Below are positions 9,491-21,066 of a stretch of DNA of 64,000 nucleotides, in pieces. A program made the translations under genes and the position numbers. The notes under the pieces were generated by a model. It made no database searches. It had not been told where the DNA came from and was given only the letters and a program-made list of their open reading frames with translations. Origin of the DNA: Acidimicrobiaceae bacterium (lineage in GTDB: Bacteria; Actinomycetota; Acidimicrobiia; Acidimicrobiales; Poriferisodalaceae); assembly GCA_905182565.1 (NCBI GenBank), contig CAJJCB010000018.1:108897-172896 (forward strand). The letters are read 5' to 3'. Every line of letters begins with the position of its first letter. Positions within the stretch are counted from its first letter, which is position 1.

Positions 9491-9494
<4 letters not shown>
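9027..9494 (+). CDS. Putative ATP synthase protein I (AtpI-like, four-helix membrane protein)
   Basis: 155 aa with four predicted membrane helices: APIWILLAGLIWGIDGAAS, YGLVLILANFVVAAAFLTWA, AALGGFIFRLIILTIAVVAV and PLGITIIVSHLGLLTWE. Size, topology and position directly before atpB fit the ATP synthase I chain (the Rv1303 position in mycobacteria), thought to assist c-ring assembly. Start is GTG 9027 inside the end of the previous gene; its stop overlaps the atpB start by 4 nt (GTGA). Sequence similarity to AtpI is weak by eye, so the call rests mainly on context. Confidence 0.7.
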
Positions 9495-10574
<1,080 letters not shown>

Positions 10575-10582
10575 GGGGACAT

Positions 10583-11119
10583 ATGAACTCATTAACAATG
10601 ATGCTTGCAGCATCTGAGGGCGGCGATCCGCCTAATCCGATCATTCCTGAATGGAATGAAGTCATTTGGGGATCTCTATCGTTCCTCATTCTGTTTACGG
10701 TTATGGCTAAGTACGCTTATCCAGCCATCAAGAAAACGATGGAAGCCCGTACAGAAAAAATTCAAAATGACTTAGATGCGGCTGACACCGCTCGGACCGA
10801 AGCGGAAACCCTGCGTGGTGAATATGATTCAAAAATTGCGGAAGCTCAGGCTGAGGCATCGAGAATTATTGAAGCTGCACGAGGAGAAGCTGAGCAAGTG
10901 CGACAAGAGCGCCTCGCAGCGATAGAGCCCGAGATAGCAGAACGCAAGGCACAAGCCGATAGCGATATTGAAGCCGCAAAGGTTAGAGCATTAACTGATG
11001 TTCGCGCTCAGGTTACAAGTCTCGCCGTGGGTGCAGCAGAAAAAGTTGTCCAGTCAAGTCTTGACGAAAGCGCTTACACAAGACTGGTCGATGAATATAT
11101 TGAATCAGTGGGCAAATAG
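10583..11119 (+). CDS. atpF: ATP synthase F0 subunit b
   Basis: Peripheral stalk subunit. 178 aa: one N-terminal membrane helix (VIWGSLSFLILFTVMAKYAYPAI, residues ~25-50), then a long, highly charged alanine- and glutamate-rich coiled coil (residues ~50-155), then a short delta-binding tail. It starts 8 nt after atpE with a GGGGGA ribosome site before ATG 10583. Only one b gene is seen, so the stalk is probably a b homodimer rather than b/b'. Confidence 0.95.
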   Translation: MNSLTMMLAASEGGDPPNPIIPEWNEVIWGSLSFLILFTVMAKYAYPAIKKTMEARTEKIQNDLDAADTARTEAETLRGEYDSKIAEAQAEASRIIEAARGEAEQVRQERLAAIEPEIAERKAQADSDIEAAKVRALTDVRAQVTSLAVGAAEKVVQSSLDESAYTRLVDEYIESVGK

Positions 11120-11222
11120 AGAGCCCAATAAGTAGTACAGCCCTTGCAATTGTTGAGGGAAATATAAGCCGCCACACGGTTCCACCCGTGGTTGGCAGCA
11201 TTCGGAGAGAACGAGGAAAGTC

Positions 11223-11750
11223 ATGAGCGAGAAAGTTGAGGAGTACGCAGCTGGCCTAGCCAAATTGGCTGGAGCAGAAGGCGAACTCAATCGTGTGGCT
11301 GACGAGTTGTACCAGCTTGGACAAACAGTTGAGTCGTCCGATGATCTGCGTAAGGCTCTAAGCGATCGCTCTATTCCTGCATCACGTCGTATTGGCATTC
11401 TTGAAGATCTACTTGGATCTTCAGCTTCGCCGATAACGATTAATCTAACGAGCATGTTGATTGGTGCTAATAGGGGCGGTGATCTAGCCCCTATCGCAAA
11501 CGAGCTAGTTCGCCAAGCCGCTGAAGCACGCGGACAGGCTGTAGCTGAGGTTCGCACGGTAATTCCGTTAGATGATGCTCAACGAGAACGACTCTGCTCG
11601 GCGCTCTCCGGCGCAACTGGAAAAAATATCGACGTCGTCGTATTGGTAGACCCCGACATAATGGGTGGTATTATTGCCCAAGTTGGAGACACAGTATTTG
11701 ATGGCTCGGTGCGTACCCGTCTCGAGAAAATGAAGGAGCGCTTGTCGTGA
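11223..11750 (+). CDS. atpH: ATP synthase F1 subunit delta
   Basis: Stator subunit linking F1 to the b stalk. 175 aa, typical length for a single-domain OSCP/delta; it is not the long b-delta fusion found in mycobacteria. N-terminal helical domain ([22 protein letters not shown]) and the C-terminal conserved segment [32 protein letters not shown], the family signature. The 103-nt gap after atpF carries a short hairpin (11175-11190) but no T-run. Its stop overlaps the atpA start by 4 nt. Confidence 0.95.
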   Translation: MSEKVEEYAAGLAKLAGAEGELNRVADELYQLGQTVESSDDLRKALSDRSIPASRRIGILEDLLGSSASPITINLTSMLIGANRGGDLAPIANELVRQAAEARGQAVAEVRTVIPLDDAQRERLCSALSGATGKNIDVVVLVDPDIMGGIIAQVGDTVFDGSVRTRLEKMKERLS

Positions 11751-13288
11751 CTGATCTGAGCTTCGATGTTGGCGATATTACCGCAGCGATTCAGAAAAAT
11801 ATGGCGGGATTCAATCCCGACATCGAATCTGGCAATGTTGGCAAAATACTTGAAATTGGTGATGGTATCGCCCGTATTTCAGGATTGCCGAATGCGTCGG
11901 TTAATGAAATTTTAGAGTTCGAAAGTGGCGACGTTGGTCTCGCTTTGAACCTCGACGCCGATTCAATTGGTGCTGTTGTCTTAGGCAACGTCGAAAAAAT
12001 TGAAGAAGGCCAAAATGTGAAGGCCACCGGACGGATTCTTTCTGTCCCAGTGGGTGACGCAGTTCTTGGTCGCGTTGTTAATGCTCTTGGTGAACCAATT
12101 GATGGTAACGGACCCATAGTTGGCGCAGAGATGCGGCGTATGGAAATCCAAGCTCCCGGTATTATGGGCCGCAAACCAGTGCATGAGCCCTTGCAAACTG
12201 GAATCAAAGCAATCGATTCGATGATACCTGTAGGCCGTGGTCAACGAGAATTGATTATTGGCGACAGAAAAACTGGTAAAACGTCAGTAGCGATTGACAC
12301 AATTCTTAACCAGGCTGGACTTGGGGTAAAGTGTATTTATGTTGCGATCGGGCAAAAAAGTTCGACTGTAGCACAGGTGGTTTCAACCCTTACCGAAGCC
12401 GGAGCGATGGATTACACCGTCGTCGTCTGTGCACCAGCCGCTGACGCAGCTCCATTCAAGTACCTAGCACCCTACGCTGGTTGTGCTATGGGTCAACATT
12501 GGATGGAAAACGGTGAGCACGCGCTCATTGTTTATGATGATCTTTCCAAGCAGGCGGAGGCTTACAGGCAACTGTCATTGTTGCTGCGCCGCCCTCCAGG
12601 CAGAGAAGCATATCCTGGAGATGTTTTTTATCTTCACAGTCGCCTTCTCGAGCGTGCAGCCAAGCTTTCTGATGAGAATGGTGCTGGTTCTCTTACTGCA
12701 TTGCCGGTAATCGAAACCAAAGCTGGCGATGTATCTGCGTATATCCCAACTAACGTTATTTCGATTACAGACGGACAGATATATCTACAAGACGATTTGT
12801 TTAAATCTGGTGTGCGACCAGCGGTTGACGTAGGCGTATCTGTGTCTCGCGTTGGTAGCGCTGCTCAGACAAAAGCCATGAAGAGTGTGGCTGGAACCCT
12901 CAAAATTGACTTAGCTCAATTCCGTGACTTGGAAGCATTTGCCACGTTCGGTTCCGAACTTGATGCAGTGTCTGCAGCCCAGTTAACACGTGGCTACCGA
13001 TTAGTTGAGTTGCTTAAGCAGGGTCTTAACAGCCCAATGGCAGTGGAAGACCAAGTAGTTGCGCTTTATGCAGGTATAAACGGCTACCTTGACGATCTGC
13101 CGGTAGAGGATGTGCAACGTTTCGAGACTGAACTGATTGACACGATGAGAAACCGTCACTCTGGATTAGTTGAAGAGATTCGATCAACGGGCGCCATGCC
13201 TGAGGATCAGGTGAAGGCAGCAGTTGTTGCTTTCAAAGCTTCGTTCGTGAGCAGCCAGTTAACGGCTGATGGCGACGTAGAGGTCTGA
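11747..13288 (+). CDS. atpA: ATP synthase F1 subunit alpha
   Basis: Non-catalytic nucleotide-binding subunit of F1. 513 aa. P-loop [28 protein letters not shown] in the beta-barrel domain, and the signature [17 protein letters not shown]. The C-terminal helical domain includes [18 protein letters not shown]. Start is GTG 11747 in a GTGA overlap with the atpH stop, so translation is coupled. Confidence 0.98.
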   Translation: MTDLSFDVGDITAAIQKNMAGFNPDIESGNVGKILEIGDGIARISGLPNASVNEILEFESGDVGLALNLDADSIGAVVLGNVEKIEEGQNVKATGRILSVPVGDAVLGRVVNALGEPIDGNGPIVGAEMRRMEIQAPGIMGRKPVHEPLQTGIKAIDSMIPVGRGQRELIIGDRKTGKTSVAIDTILNQAGLGVKCIYVAIGQKSSTVAQVVSTLTEAGAMDYTVVVCAPAADAAPFKYLAPYAGCAMGQHWMENGEHALIVYDDLSKQAEAYRQLSLLLRRPPGREAYPGDVFYLHSRLLERAAKLSDENGAGSLTALPVIETKAGDVSAYIPTNVISITDGQIYLQDDLFKSGVRPAVDVGVSVSRVGSAAQTKAMKSVAGTLKIDLAQFRDLEAFATFGSELDAVSAAQLTRGYRLVELLKQGLNSPMAVEDQVVALYAGINGYLDDLPVEDVQRFETELIDTMRNRHSGLVEEIRSTGAMPEDQVKAAVVAFKASFVSSQLTADGDVEV

Positions 13289-13294
13289 TTCGTA

Positions 13295-14263
13295 ATGGCA
13301 GGTGGTCAAGAGCGTATCCTTCGGCGAAGAATAACTTCTATTGAAGCGACTAAGAAAATCACGCGTGCTATGGAGCTGATCGCAGCATCAAGAATCGTGA
13401 AAGCTCAAGCAAGAGTCAAAGCTGCTAAACCCTACTCAGAAAAAGTAACGGCAGTAATTGCGAACCTTGCTGGAGGCGGTGCCGGGGTAGATCACCCACT
13501 GTTGAAAGAGGCCGAATCCGTTTCAAACGTGGCTTATGTAGTTGTTGCTGCAGATAGAGGTCTGTGTGGCGGCTACAACGGAAATGTGCTCCGTATGGTT
13601 GAACGTTCGATTGCTCAAGAGAAGCAGCGTGGCGTTGGCTACAAGCTAATTCTTGCGGGTAAAAAAGCTACTGGTTATTTCTCGTTTCGTGGCTTTGATA
13701 TCCATGCTTCTTTTGCTGGCTTCTCAGATAAGCCTAATTACTCCGATGCTAAAGAGATGGCACAACTCGTTTCTACTCTCTTCGATAGCGGCGAAGTCCA
13801 AGAAGTGCGGCTGGCATATACGAAATTTATTTCTATGGGCACTCAACAAGCTGAACTTGTCCAGTTCATGCCATTACAGGCTAATGAACTGGGATCTGAC
13901 GCTGCTAATGAAAGCGGTGGAGGCTATGAGTTCGAGCCAGAGCCCGCCGAGATTCTTGATAGTTTGTTGCCGCGATACGCCGAGGCTCGGTTGTATGCGG
14001 CCCTGTTAGAGGGTTCTGCGTCAGAGCACGCTGCTCGACAGCGGGCCATGAAGGCGGCAACAGATAACGCAGAAGATCTAAAAACGAATTTGACGCGGAT
14101 AATGAACCGTGCGCGACAAGATTCGATTACTACCGAGATCATGGAAATCGTTAGTGGAGCTGAAGCTATGGGCGACAGTTCTTCTATCGTTATCGATGAT
14201 TTAATTTCCGAAACCCTCGAGTCTCCATTCGAGGGTATATCCACCATCGCTAACGGCGCCTGA
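13295..14263 (+). CDS. atpG: ATP synthase F1 subunit gamma
   Basis: Central rotor shaft of F1. 322 aa. N-terminal helix ERILRRRITSIEATKKITRAMELIAASR is the family hallmark; ADRGLCGGYNGNV follows; the C-terminal helix has NLTRIMNRARQDSITTEIMEIVSGAEAM. Slightly longer than the E. coli protein because of a central insertion around ANESGGGYEFEPEPAE, common in actinobacterial gamma subunits. It starts 6 nt after atpA. Confidence 0.97.
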   Translation: MAGGQERILRRRITSIEATKKITRAMELIAASRIVKAQARVKAAKPYSEKVTAVIANLAGGGAGVDHPLLKEAESVSNVAYVVVAADRGLCGGYNGNVLRMVERSIAQEKQRGVGYKLILAGKKATGYFSFRGFDIHASFAGFSDKPNYSDAKEMAQLVSTLFDSGEVQEVRLAYTKFISMGTQQAELVQFMPLQANELGSDAANESGGGYEFEPEPAEILDSLLPRYAEARLYAALLEGSASEHAARQRAMKAATDNAEDLKTNLTRIMNRARQDSITTEIMEIVSGAEAMGDSSSIVIDDLISETLESPFEGISTIANGA

Positions 14264-14283
14264 GCCATCAGGAGACTCATTAA

Positions 14284-15717
<1,434 letters not shown>

Positions 15718-15741
15718 TGCTTTTTATAGGAGAGGCACACC

Positions 15742-16125
15742 ATGCAGGTTGAGCTAGTTTCACCGGAGTCAGTTTTGTTTTCTGGAGAATGTTCACAAGT
15801 AGTCACACGAACAGTAGACGGTGACGTAGCTTTTCTTGACAACCACGCAGCGTTTATCGGAGCGCTTGGAATAGGCGAGACTCAATTGTGGGCTGATGAT
15901 GGTGTAGTCGCTCTTGCCATAAACGGCGGCTTTGTTGAAGTCAGCGGGAATGCTGTGACCATCTTGAGCGACGATGCCTTAGCACGTGCCGACATCGATA
16001 TGGAAGCTGCGAAAGCTGATCTTGATGAGGCAGACTCTGCTTTGTTGGTTGATAGTAATGATGAGAACGCAGCATTAGCTAAAAAATGGGCCGTGACTAG
16101 GCTTCAGGTTGGCTCAAATAAATAG
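15742..16125 (+). CDS. atpC: ATP synthase F1 subunit epsilon
   Basis: Rotor-stalk and regulatory subunit. 127 aa. The N-terminal beta-sandwich is recognisable (VELVSPESVLFSGECSQVVTRTVDGDVAFLDNHAAFIGALGIGE; GGFVEVSGNAVTILSDDA). The C-terminal helical part is short (residues ~95-127), so the inhibitory C-terminal hairpin may be reduced. Last gene of the operon; it converges on the HisI-like gene 45 nt later. Confidence 0.93.
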   Translation: MQVELVSPESVLFSGECSQVVTRTVDGDVAFLDNHAAFIGALGIGETQLWADDGVVALAINGGFVEVSGNAVTILSDDALARADIDMEAAKADLDEADSALLVDSNDENAALAKKWAVTRLQVGSNK

Positions 16126-16170
16126 AAATAGCTAACTGTGAATTTCATTCAAACAGTGATATTTATTTTC

Positions 16171-16620
16171 TCAAAGAAAACTAAGTGTTTCTGAATTATC
16201 TACTTTTCTATAGTAACAACCGCTCCGACCGACGCCAGATTCTGTCTTTGTGTGACATGCGCCTGCCCCATCTCGGCGAACCATATACAAAAGAGAATTC
16301 TGTTCACAATTCACACGGATTTCTACGAGGCTGAGCGTATCTCCGGACGTAGCGCCCTTGTGCCAAATCTCATGCCTGGAAGTTGAATATAAAACAGCAC
16401 TTTTGCGTTCAAGAGACAATTCGAAGGCCTCTTGATTCGCGTAGCCGATAAATAAGACTTCTTTCGTATCGATCTCTTGGAGAACCACAGGAATTACTCT
16501 GTGTCCCGCTTCACCGATTGACTTGAGTTTATTAAAATCAAGTTGCTGAGTCTGACCTTCTTCAAGAATTTCGTCACCTGACATAGTTCTTGAGCATATG
16601 TCCCAAGGGACGTAAATCAA
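16171..16620 (-). CDS. hisI: HisI-like (phosphoribosyl-AMP cyclohydrolase family) protein with altered metal site
   Basis: HisI opens the adenine ring of phosphoribosyl-AMP in histidine synthesis. Family features: VLFIGYANQEAFELSL, TSRHEIWHKGATSGDTLSLVEI, and three zinc-type cysteines (C105, C122 in ACHT, C135 in GCYYR). The normal DCDxD block, whose three aspartates bind Mg2+, reads NCEQN here (residues 104-108), so all three aspartates are replaced. There is also a 5-6 residue insertion between ACHT and the last Cys, and a longer N-terminus. TTG 16620 has GGAG 8 nt upstream; ATG 16584 is an alternative. It may be a diverged paralogue with another substrate, or an inactive protein. No other his genes are nearby. 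Confidence 0.72.
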   Translation of the reverse strand: MIYVPWDICSRTMSGDEILEEGQTQQLDFNKLKSIGEAGHRVIPVVLQEIDTKEVLFIGYANQEAFELSLERKSAVLYSTSRHEIWHKGATSGDTLSLVEIRVNCEQNSLLYMVRRDGAGACHTKTESGVGRSGCYYRKVDNSETLSFL

Positions 16621-16639
16621 TATTGAATCTCCAATTGAT

Positions 16640-17635
16640 TTACGTGAAGTCTACAGATGCAAAGGTGCTCAGCTTCTCGATGTTGTGCGTAGCTCGAATC
16701 TCACGAACCGTTCCACTTTTCGATCGCATGACCAGAGATTCTGATACTGCGCCTTTAGAAGTGAAACTAACGCCTTTCAGTAGCTCCCCGTCTGTAATCC
16801 CAGTGGCAGCGAAAAATACATCGTCTGAACGAACTAAATCTTCAGTATGCAGAACTTGATCAAGGTTATAGCCAGCATCGATAGCAGCTTTTCGCTCGCT
16901 ATTGTTTCGTGGCCAGAGCTTCCCTTGCATCTCTCCACCAAGACATTTGAGAGCGGCAGCAGAAATTACACCCTCAGGTGTGCCACCGATACCGAAAAGC
17001 ACGTCTGCGCCGTCATTAGCAGCGGTTGCTATAGCTCCTGCTACGTCACCATCAGGAATGAGACGTATTCGGGCCCCTGATTGTCGGACTTCGTCGATTA
17101 GATCTGCGTGGCGGTCCCTGTCGAGAATTACTGCGGTCAGGTCTCGAATTCCGCGGCCAGTAGCTTCAGCTATTGCCTTTAAGTTGGCCGTAGGCGATTT
17201 ATTGATATCAATAACGCCTCTCGCTTCTGGACCTACAGCTATCTTTTCCATGTAAACGCACGGACCGGGATCGAACATAGTGCCGCGTGGAGCTACCGCT
17301 ATGACTGAGATAGCGTTTCCTCTTCCCAGTGAAGTTAAGGTAGTTCCATCAATCGGGTCTACAGCGATGTCGGTCTCTGGACCGGAGCCGTCGCCAATCA
17401 TTTCACCGTTGTAGAGCATTGGAGCTTCGTCTTTTTCGCCTTCGCCTATGACGACGATACCGTTCATTGGAACTGAGCCCAAGATGATCCGCATCGCATC
17501 CACTGCTGCTCCATCAGCACCCTCTTTGTCACCTCTACCCATCCACCTGGCTGCAGCGAGCGCGGCAGCTTCCGTGGTACGTACTAGTTCTAAAGCTAGA
17601 TTTCGATCCGGTAGTCCTAAATTAGAATTGGCCAT
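16640..17635 (-). CDS. glpX: Fructose-1,6-bisphosphatase class II
   Basis: Gluconeogenic phosphatase of the GlpX family (the main FBPase of actinobacteria). 331 aa. Motifs: [38 protein letters not shown], the metal/phosphate site [25 protein letters not shown] and [21 protein letters not shown]. Transcribed toward the HisI-like gene with only a 19-nt gap, so the two are probably one transcript, divergent from the J-domain gene at 17675. Confidence 0.96.
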   Translation of the reverse strand: MANSNLGLPDRNLALELVRTTEAAALAAARWMGRGDKEGADGAAVDAMRIILGSVPMNGIVVIGEGEKDEAPMLYNGEMIGDGSGPETDIAVDPIDGTTLTSLGRGNAISVIAVAPRGTMFDPGPCVYMEKIAVGPEARGVIDINKSPTANLKAIAEATGRGIRDLTAVILDRDRHADLIDEVRQSGARIRLIPDGDVAGAIATAANDGADVLFGIGGTPEGVISAAALKCLGGEMQGKLWPRNNSERKAAIDAGYNLDQVLHTEDLVRSDDVFFAATGITDGELLKGVSFTSKGAVSESLVMRSKSGTVREIRATHNIEKLSTFASVDFT

Positions 17636-17674
17636 GAAAGGTGACCTTATCCGGTTTAGGGCGCCGAGTACGAG

Positions 17675-18430
17675 TTGAGGAGCAAGGTTCCGGCTAGCTT
17701 AATTATTGTGATTCTCGCTGAATTCGATGTGTGGCATTCTCGTCCGGCAGTTCCGACGCGCCGAGTTGCAGTTGGAGAAGGTAATTTGCCGATGGATTCT
17801 GCTCCTGGCTTAGGTGGATTACTCCTAGCTGGAATCGTTGCCGTAAATGCAGAAGTTTTGGCAGAGGAGCTTCGACCAGGGTTGCATGACCTATTTCAAC
17901 GGCTTGAGAGCGGTGTGAGCGTTCCGCAACCACGGTTAAGACACCGGTTGCAAGAAGATCGGATTGGACTCACTAGGTCTACACACCGGCTTATTGGTGG
18001 AGATCTTAATCGCTTAGAGTTTGACCTTGCTCCTCTTACCTCTCCGGAACCTCAGATACTTGCTGCGTTGTATCGGTCGGGCGAAGAACCTATGCCTCAG
18101 CGGCGTACATTGTTTACGTTGCTGCGGTCTGCAACGCGCTGGAGGGGTGGGAATAGTCCAGATTTAGTTGATTTCTTGACTGGACAAGAGTCGATGCATT
18201 CTGTAGAGCAATGGGCAAAGGGAGATCCATTTAATTGGGCGTTGGAGCTTCTCGGTTTTGAAAAAAATCTTGGGAACCCGGATGGCCGACTTGTTCGCCG
18301 GAATTTTCGTCGTCTCCTAAGGGGCGTTCACCCAGACCATGGTGGTAGTGCAATGGGTGCTGGCGCTCGTATTCAAGAACTAAAAACAGCTAGAAATATT
18401 TTGTTGGGAAGGGGCGAGGTAAGACGATGA
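17675..18430 (+). CDS. Orphan J-domain-like protein
   Basis: 251 aa (from TTG 17675; GTG 17708 is an alternative start). The only recognisable part is the C-terminal ~60 residues: [17 protein letters not shown] followed by an [14 protein letters not shown] helix, i.e. helix II-HPD loop-helix III of a DnaJ J-domain. The upstream ~185 residues have no zinc finger or G/F region, so it is not a canonical DnaJ. A hydrophobic stretch [22 protein letters not shown] sits at ~45-66. It probably recruits a DnaK (HSP70) to a specific client; the client is unknown. It overlaps the next gene by 4 nt (ATGA). Confidence 0.7.
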   Translation: MRSKVPASLIIVILAEFDVWHSRPAVPTRRVAVGEGNLPMDSAPGLGGLLLAGIVAVNAEVLAEELRPGLHDLFQRLESGVSVPQPRLRHRLQEDRIGLTRSTHRLIGGDLNRLEFDLAPLTSPEPQILAALYRSGEEPMPQRRTLFTLLRSATRWRGGNSPDLVDFLTGQESMHSVEQWAKGDPFNWALELLGFEKNLGNPDGRLVRRNFRRLLRGVHPDHGGSAMGAGARIQELKTARNILLGRGEVRR

Positions 18431-19626
18431 ATGCTCAGCGGTTTGATGTCATGATTATCGGTGGCGGAATTCTGGGGCTTGCGACGGGTTACAAATATCT
18501 TCTTTCGCATCCGGGTAAGTCATTAGCTTTACTCGAGAGAGAACCTGGTCCTGCGCATCACCAAACTGGTCGCAACTCGGGAGTATTACATTCGGGCATT
18601 TACTACGCACCTGGTTCTTTGAAGGCAGATATGGCGGTGAGCGGCCGTAGCGACATGGTTGAATTTTGCCGAGCGAATGGAATTAAATATGACCTTTGCG
18701 GGAAGTTGATTGTTGCTACGCAGAAAGTAGAGCTGGAAAGACTCCGAACATTGGCGGCGCGTGCTGAACGTAACAATGTAAGAGCAGACCTGATTGGGCG
18801 AGATGCTTTGCAAGAAATTGAGCCACACTGCGATGGTATTGAAGCGATTCACGTACCGGAGACGGGCATAGTTTCCTACAGCAAAGTATGTGAAGTTCTC
18901 GCGAAGCATATCTTGGCTGCTGGCGGAGAAATTTTCTATGGTACCTCGGTAGAAGGACTCAATGAACTAGCCAATGAGGTCCAAGTCGTTAGCTCGATGA
19001 GAGAATTTACTGCAAAGTTAGTTATAAATTGCGCAGGTCTTCGGTCTGACAAAGTAGCTCAGTTGGCGAATGCAGATGACGGAAACAAAATTGTTCCATT
19101 CCGAGGAGAATACTATGAGCTGATTAAAGATCGTCAACATCTAGTGAATGGTTTGATCTATCCCGTTCCTGATCCGAGTTTCCCATTTCTAGGTGTGCAT
19201 CTTACGAAAATGATAGATGGCTCTGTTCATGCAGGTCCTAATGCTGTGCTGGCTTTAGCTCGTGAAGGGTATAGATGGAGAGATGTAAACAGGAACCAGG
19301 TGGCAGAACATATAAGCAATAGAGGCCTATGGGCATTAGCGCGCAAATACTGGAAGACAGGAGCAGGTGAGGTGTGGAGGTCGGTTAGTAAAAAAGCTTT
19401 TGTTGCTGCTTTGCAGCGTCTAGTTCCCGACATCAAGACATCTGACTTGGAAAAGTCTCCAGCAGGAGTACGAGCTCAAGCCATGGACAGCAGAGGTGCT
19501 TTGGTAGATGATTTCTTAATAACAGAAACTAGAGCAAGCATTCATGTCTTAAATGCGCCAAGCCCGGCAGCAACCGCAAGCCTTCGCATCGCAGATGAAA
19601 TAGTCAAGAAGCTAGATGAGCGTTAA
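18427..19626 (+). CDS. lhgO: L-2-hydroxyglutarate oxidase/dehydrogenase (LhgO family)
   Basis: FAD-dependent oxidoreductase of the DAO superfamily that oxidises L-2-hydroxyglutarate to 2-oxoglutarate. 399 aa. N-terminal Rossmann motif DVMIIGGGILGLATGYKYL; the family-specific HQTGRNSGVLHSGIYYAPGSLKA; central VPFRGEYYEL; and C-terminal AGVRAQAMDSRGALVDDFLI, all as in LhgO/YgaF. Starts in a 4-nt overlap with the J-domain gene, so they are coupled, an unusual pairing with no obvious functional link. Confidence 0.9.
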   Translation: MNAQRFDVMIIGGGILGLATGYKYLLSHPGKSLALLEREPGPAHHQTGRNSGVLHSGIYYAPGSLKADMAVSGRSDMVEFCRANGIKYDLCGKLIVATQKVELERLRTLAARAERNNVRADLIGRDALQEIEPHCDGIEAIHVPETGIVSYSKVCEVLAKHILAAGGEIFYGTSVEGLNELANEVQVVSSMREFTAKLVINCAGLRSDKVAQLANADDGNKIVPFRGEYYELIKDRQHLVNGLIYPVPDPSFPFLGVHLTKMIDGSVHAGPNAVLALAREGYRWRDVNRNQVAEHISNRGLWALARKYWKTGAGEVWRSVSKKAFVAALQRLVPDIKTSDLEKSPAGVRAQAMDSRGALVDDFLITETRASIHVLNAPSPAATASLRIADEIVKKLDER

Positions 19627-19636
19627 AATTTGCTAA

Positions 19637-20434
19637 TCAAAGAGTTTGAGATCGGCCACGGTTTTGGATCGCTTCTCTGCGCTCAGCAACTTTTTCGGCG
19701 GTGAAACCACTCTGTTTAAGCCAATCCTGTCCCATTTCGTTTTCAATTCCCCAAGCGGTCTCAACGTTGGTCGACGAGGTTAGGTCATAGGTCTTCAGGA
19801 GCTGCCTGACCCCAGGCTGATCGTTAGTACGAATATCTTGAGCTAAGCCTCTAACGGTTCCCATTAGATCTTGGTGCTTCACGACCTGGTTAACCAAGCC
19901 CCAATCGTAAGCCCTTGAAGCGTCAAGATAGTTTCCAGTAAGACTAAGTTCGCGAGAGCGTCTAATGCCAATCGCTTGCGGTAGCAGAACACTGAGACCC
20001 CAACCTGGCATCACGCCTACCCGAGCATGCGTGTCAGCAAAACTGGCACGCTCTGAAGCGATAATGAAATCGCATGCGAGCGCTAACTCGAATCCACCAG
20101 TTACAGCAACACCATTGACCGCCGCTATCAGCGGTTTAGTTCTTTCGGGGAAAGGCCCCTTCGAAGCATTATTCCCATCTGTTCGGATGTTTCCGTTACT
20201 ATCACCAAGTTCTCTGAGATCTAACCCTGCGCAGAAAGCCGGGTCAGTGCCGGTGAGCACTAAAATATCTGTAGCTTCGTCCGCTTCTAAGAAGTCGAAT
20301 GCAATAGGTAGCGCAGCCAAGAGCTCCGAACTCAAAGCATTGCGTGCTTCTGGTCTATTTAAGGTTATTGTGCCGATCCCATCATCGACATCGACTATCA
20401 CGGTGCCATTACCTAGCTCGAAGTGGTTTGTCAT
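19637..20434 (-). CDS. Enoyl-CoA hydratase/isomerase family (crotonase fold) protein
   Basis: 265 aa crotonase-superfamily protein acting on an acyl-CoA. Visible: ITLNRPEARNALSSELL, the oxyanion-hole segment DPAFCAGLDLREL, AAVNGVAVTGGFELALACDFIIASERASFAD, then THARVGVMPGWGLSVLLPQAIG. By alignment from memory with rat enoyl-CoA hydratase, the first catalytic Glu (in GGFELA) is kept, while the second (PEI) is His here. Such THARVG...PGWG variants are common in actinobacteria, so the reaction may not be hydration. Convergent with lhgO (10-nt gap), divergent from the hydrolase at 20483. Confidence 0.85.
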   Translation of the reverse strand: MTNHFELGNGTVIVDVDDGIGTITLNRPEARNALSSELLAALPIAFDFLEADEATDILVLTGTDPAFCAGLDLRELGDSNGNIRTDGNNASKGPFPERTKPLIAAVNGVAVTGGFELALACDFIIASERASFADTHARVGVMPGWGLSVLLPQAIGIRRSRELSLTGNYLDASRAYDWGLVNQVVKHQDLMGTVRGLAQDIRTNDQPGVRQLLKTYDLTSSTNVETAWGIENEMGQDWLKQSGFTAEKVAERREAIQNRGRSQTL

Positions 20435-20482
20435 ATTGTCCCCTTGCCTTAAAGAGAATCTACTCTCTGGGTAGAGTTAATT

Positions 20483-21058
20483 ATGGCGAAACCCAAGGCT
20501 CTAATACTGTTACCAGGGGCCGGAGGTTCATCCGAACATAAGACCTTTCTCGAAATTGAGAAAAATTTGAGTCCTTTTCCAATTATCCGTCAAGAATTTG
20601 AATATCGAAAACTTGGCAAAAAATGGCCACCCAAAGTGCCGTCGCTAATCGGCGAAGTGGGTGAGATTATCACCACCAGCCGTAAAGAACTTAGAATTAA
20701 GTCACCAGAGTCTGTGCTCATCGGGGGTAGAAGTTTTGGTGGACGAGTTTGCTCAGTTGCTGTATCGGAAGGAACTGTTGCTGCTGGTCTCGTGTTGCTT
20801 AGCTATCCGTTGCACCCGCCAGGTAAACCCGAAAACTTAAGGACCGAGCATTTTCCGGAAATAAAGGTTCCATGTCTGTTCATCTCATCTGACAATGATC
20901 CTTTTGGAAGCCCCGAAGAATTCGCTAGTAATCTCAAACTAATTGATGCTCCGGTTGCGTCTTTGTTCGTCGCTGGCGGAGGACATAATCCAGCTTCTCA
21001 ACGCCATTTGAAAGAAATAAGCGGTGCGATAAGTCAATGGATGACAACGTTTATTTAA
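20483..21058 (+). CDS. KANL3/Tex30-like alpha/beta hydrolase
   Basis: 191-aa small alpha/beta hydrolase. LILLPGAGGSSEH after strand 1 (oxyanion region), nucleophile elbow GGRSFGGRVCS, LLSYPLHPPGKPENLRTEHFPEI, then acid DNDPFGSPEEF and a GGGHNP histidine. The LSYPLHPPGKPE block is typical of the KANL3/Tex30 (dienelactone-hydrolase-like) family. Substrate unknown. It starts 48 nt from the divergent crotonase gene and ends 8 nt before the convergent MFS gene. Confidence 0.85.
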   Translation: MAKPKALILLPGAGGSSEHKTFLEIEKNLSPFPIIRQEFEYRKLGKKWPPKVPSLIGEVGEIITTSRKELRIKSPESVLIGGRSFGGRVCSVAVSEGTVAAGLVLLSYPLHPPGKPENLRTEHFPEIKVPCLFISSDNDPFGSPEEFASNLKLIDAPVASLFVAGGGHNPASQRHLKEISGAISQWMTTFI

Positions 21059-21066
21059 AATCAATA

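Noticed and set aside
11175..11190. Hairpin CACGG/CCGTG in the atpF-atpH gap as a terminator
   Set aside because: Five-base stem with no T-run, inside an operon that must be transcribed through.
16135..16157. ACTGT/ACAGT hairpin after atpC as an intrinsic terminator
   Set aside because: Five pairs with a 13-nt loop and a broken T-tract; too weak to call, though some terminator is expected here.
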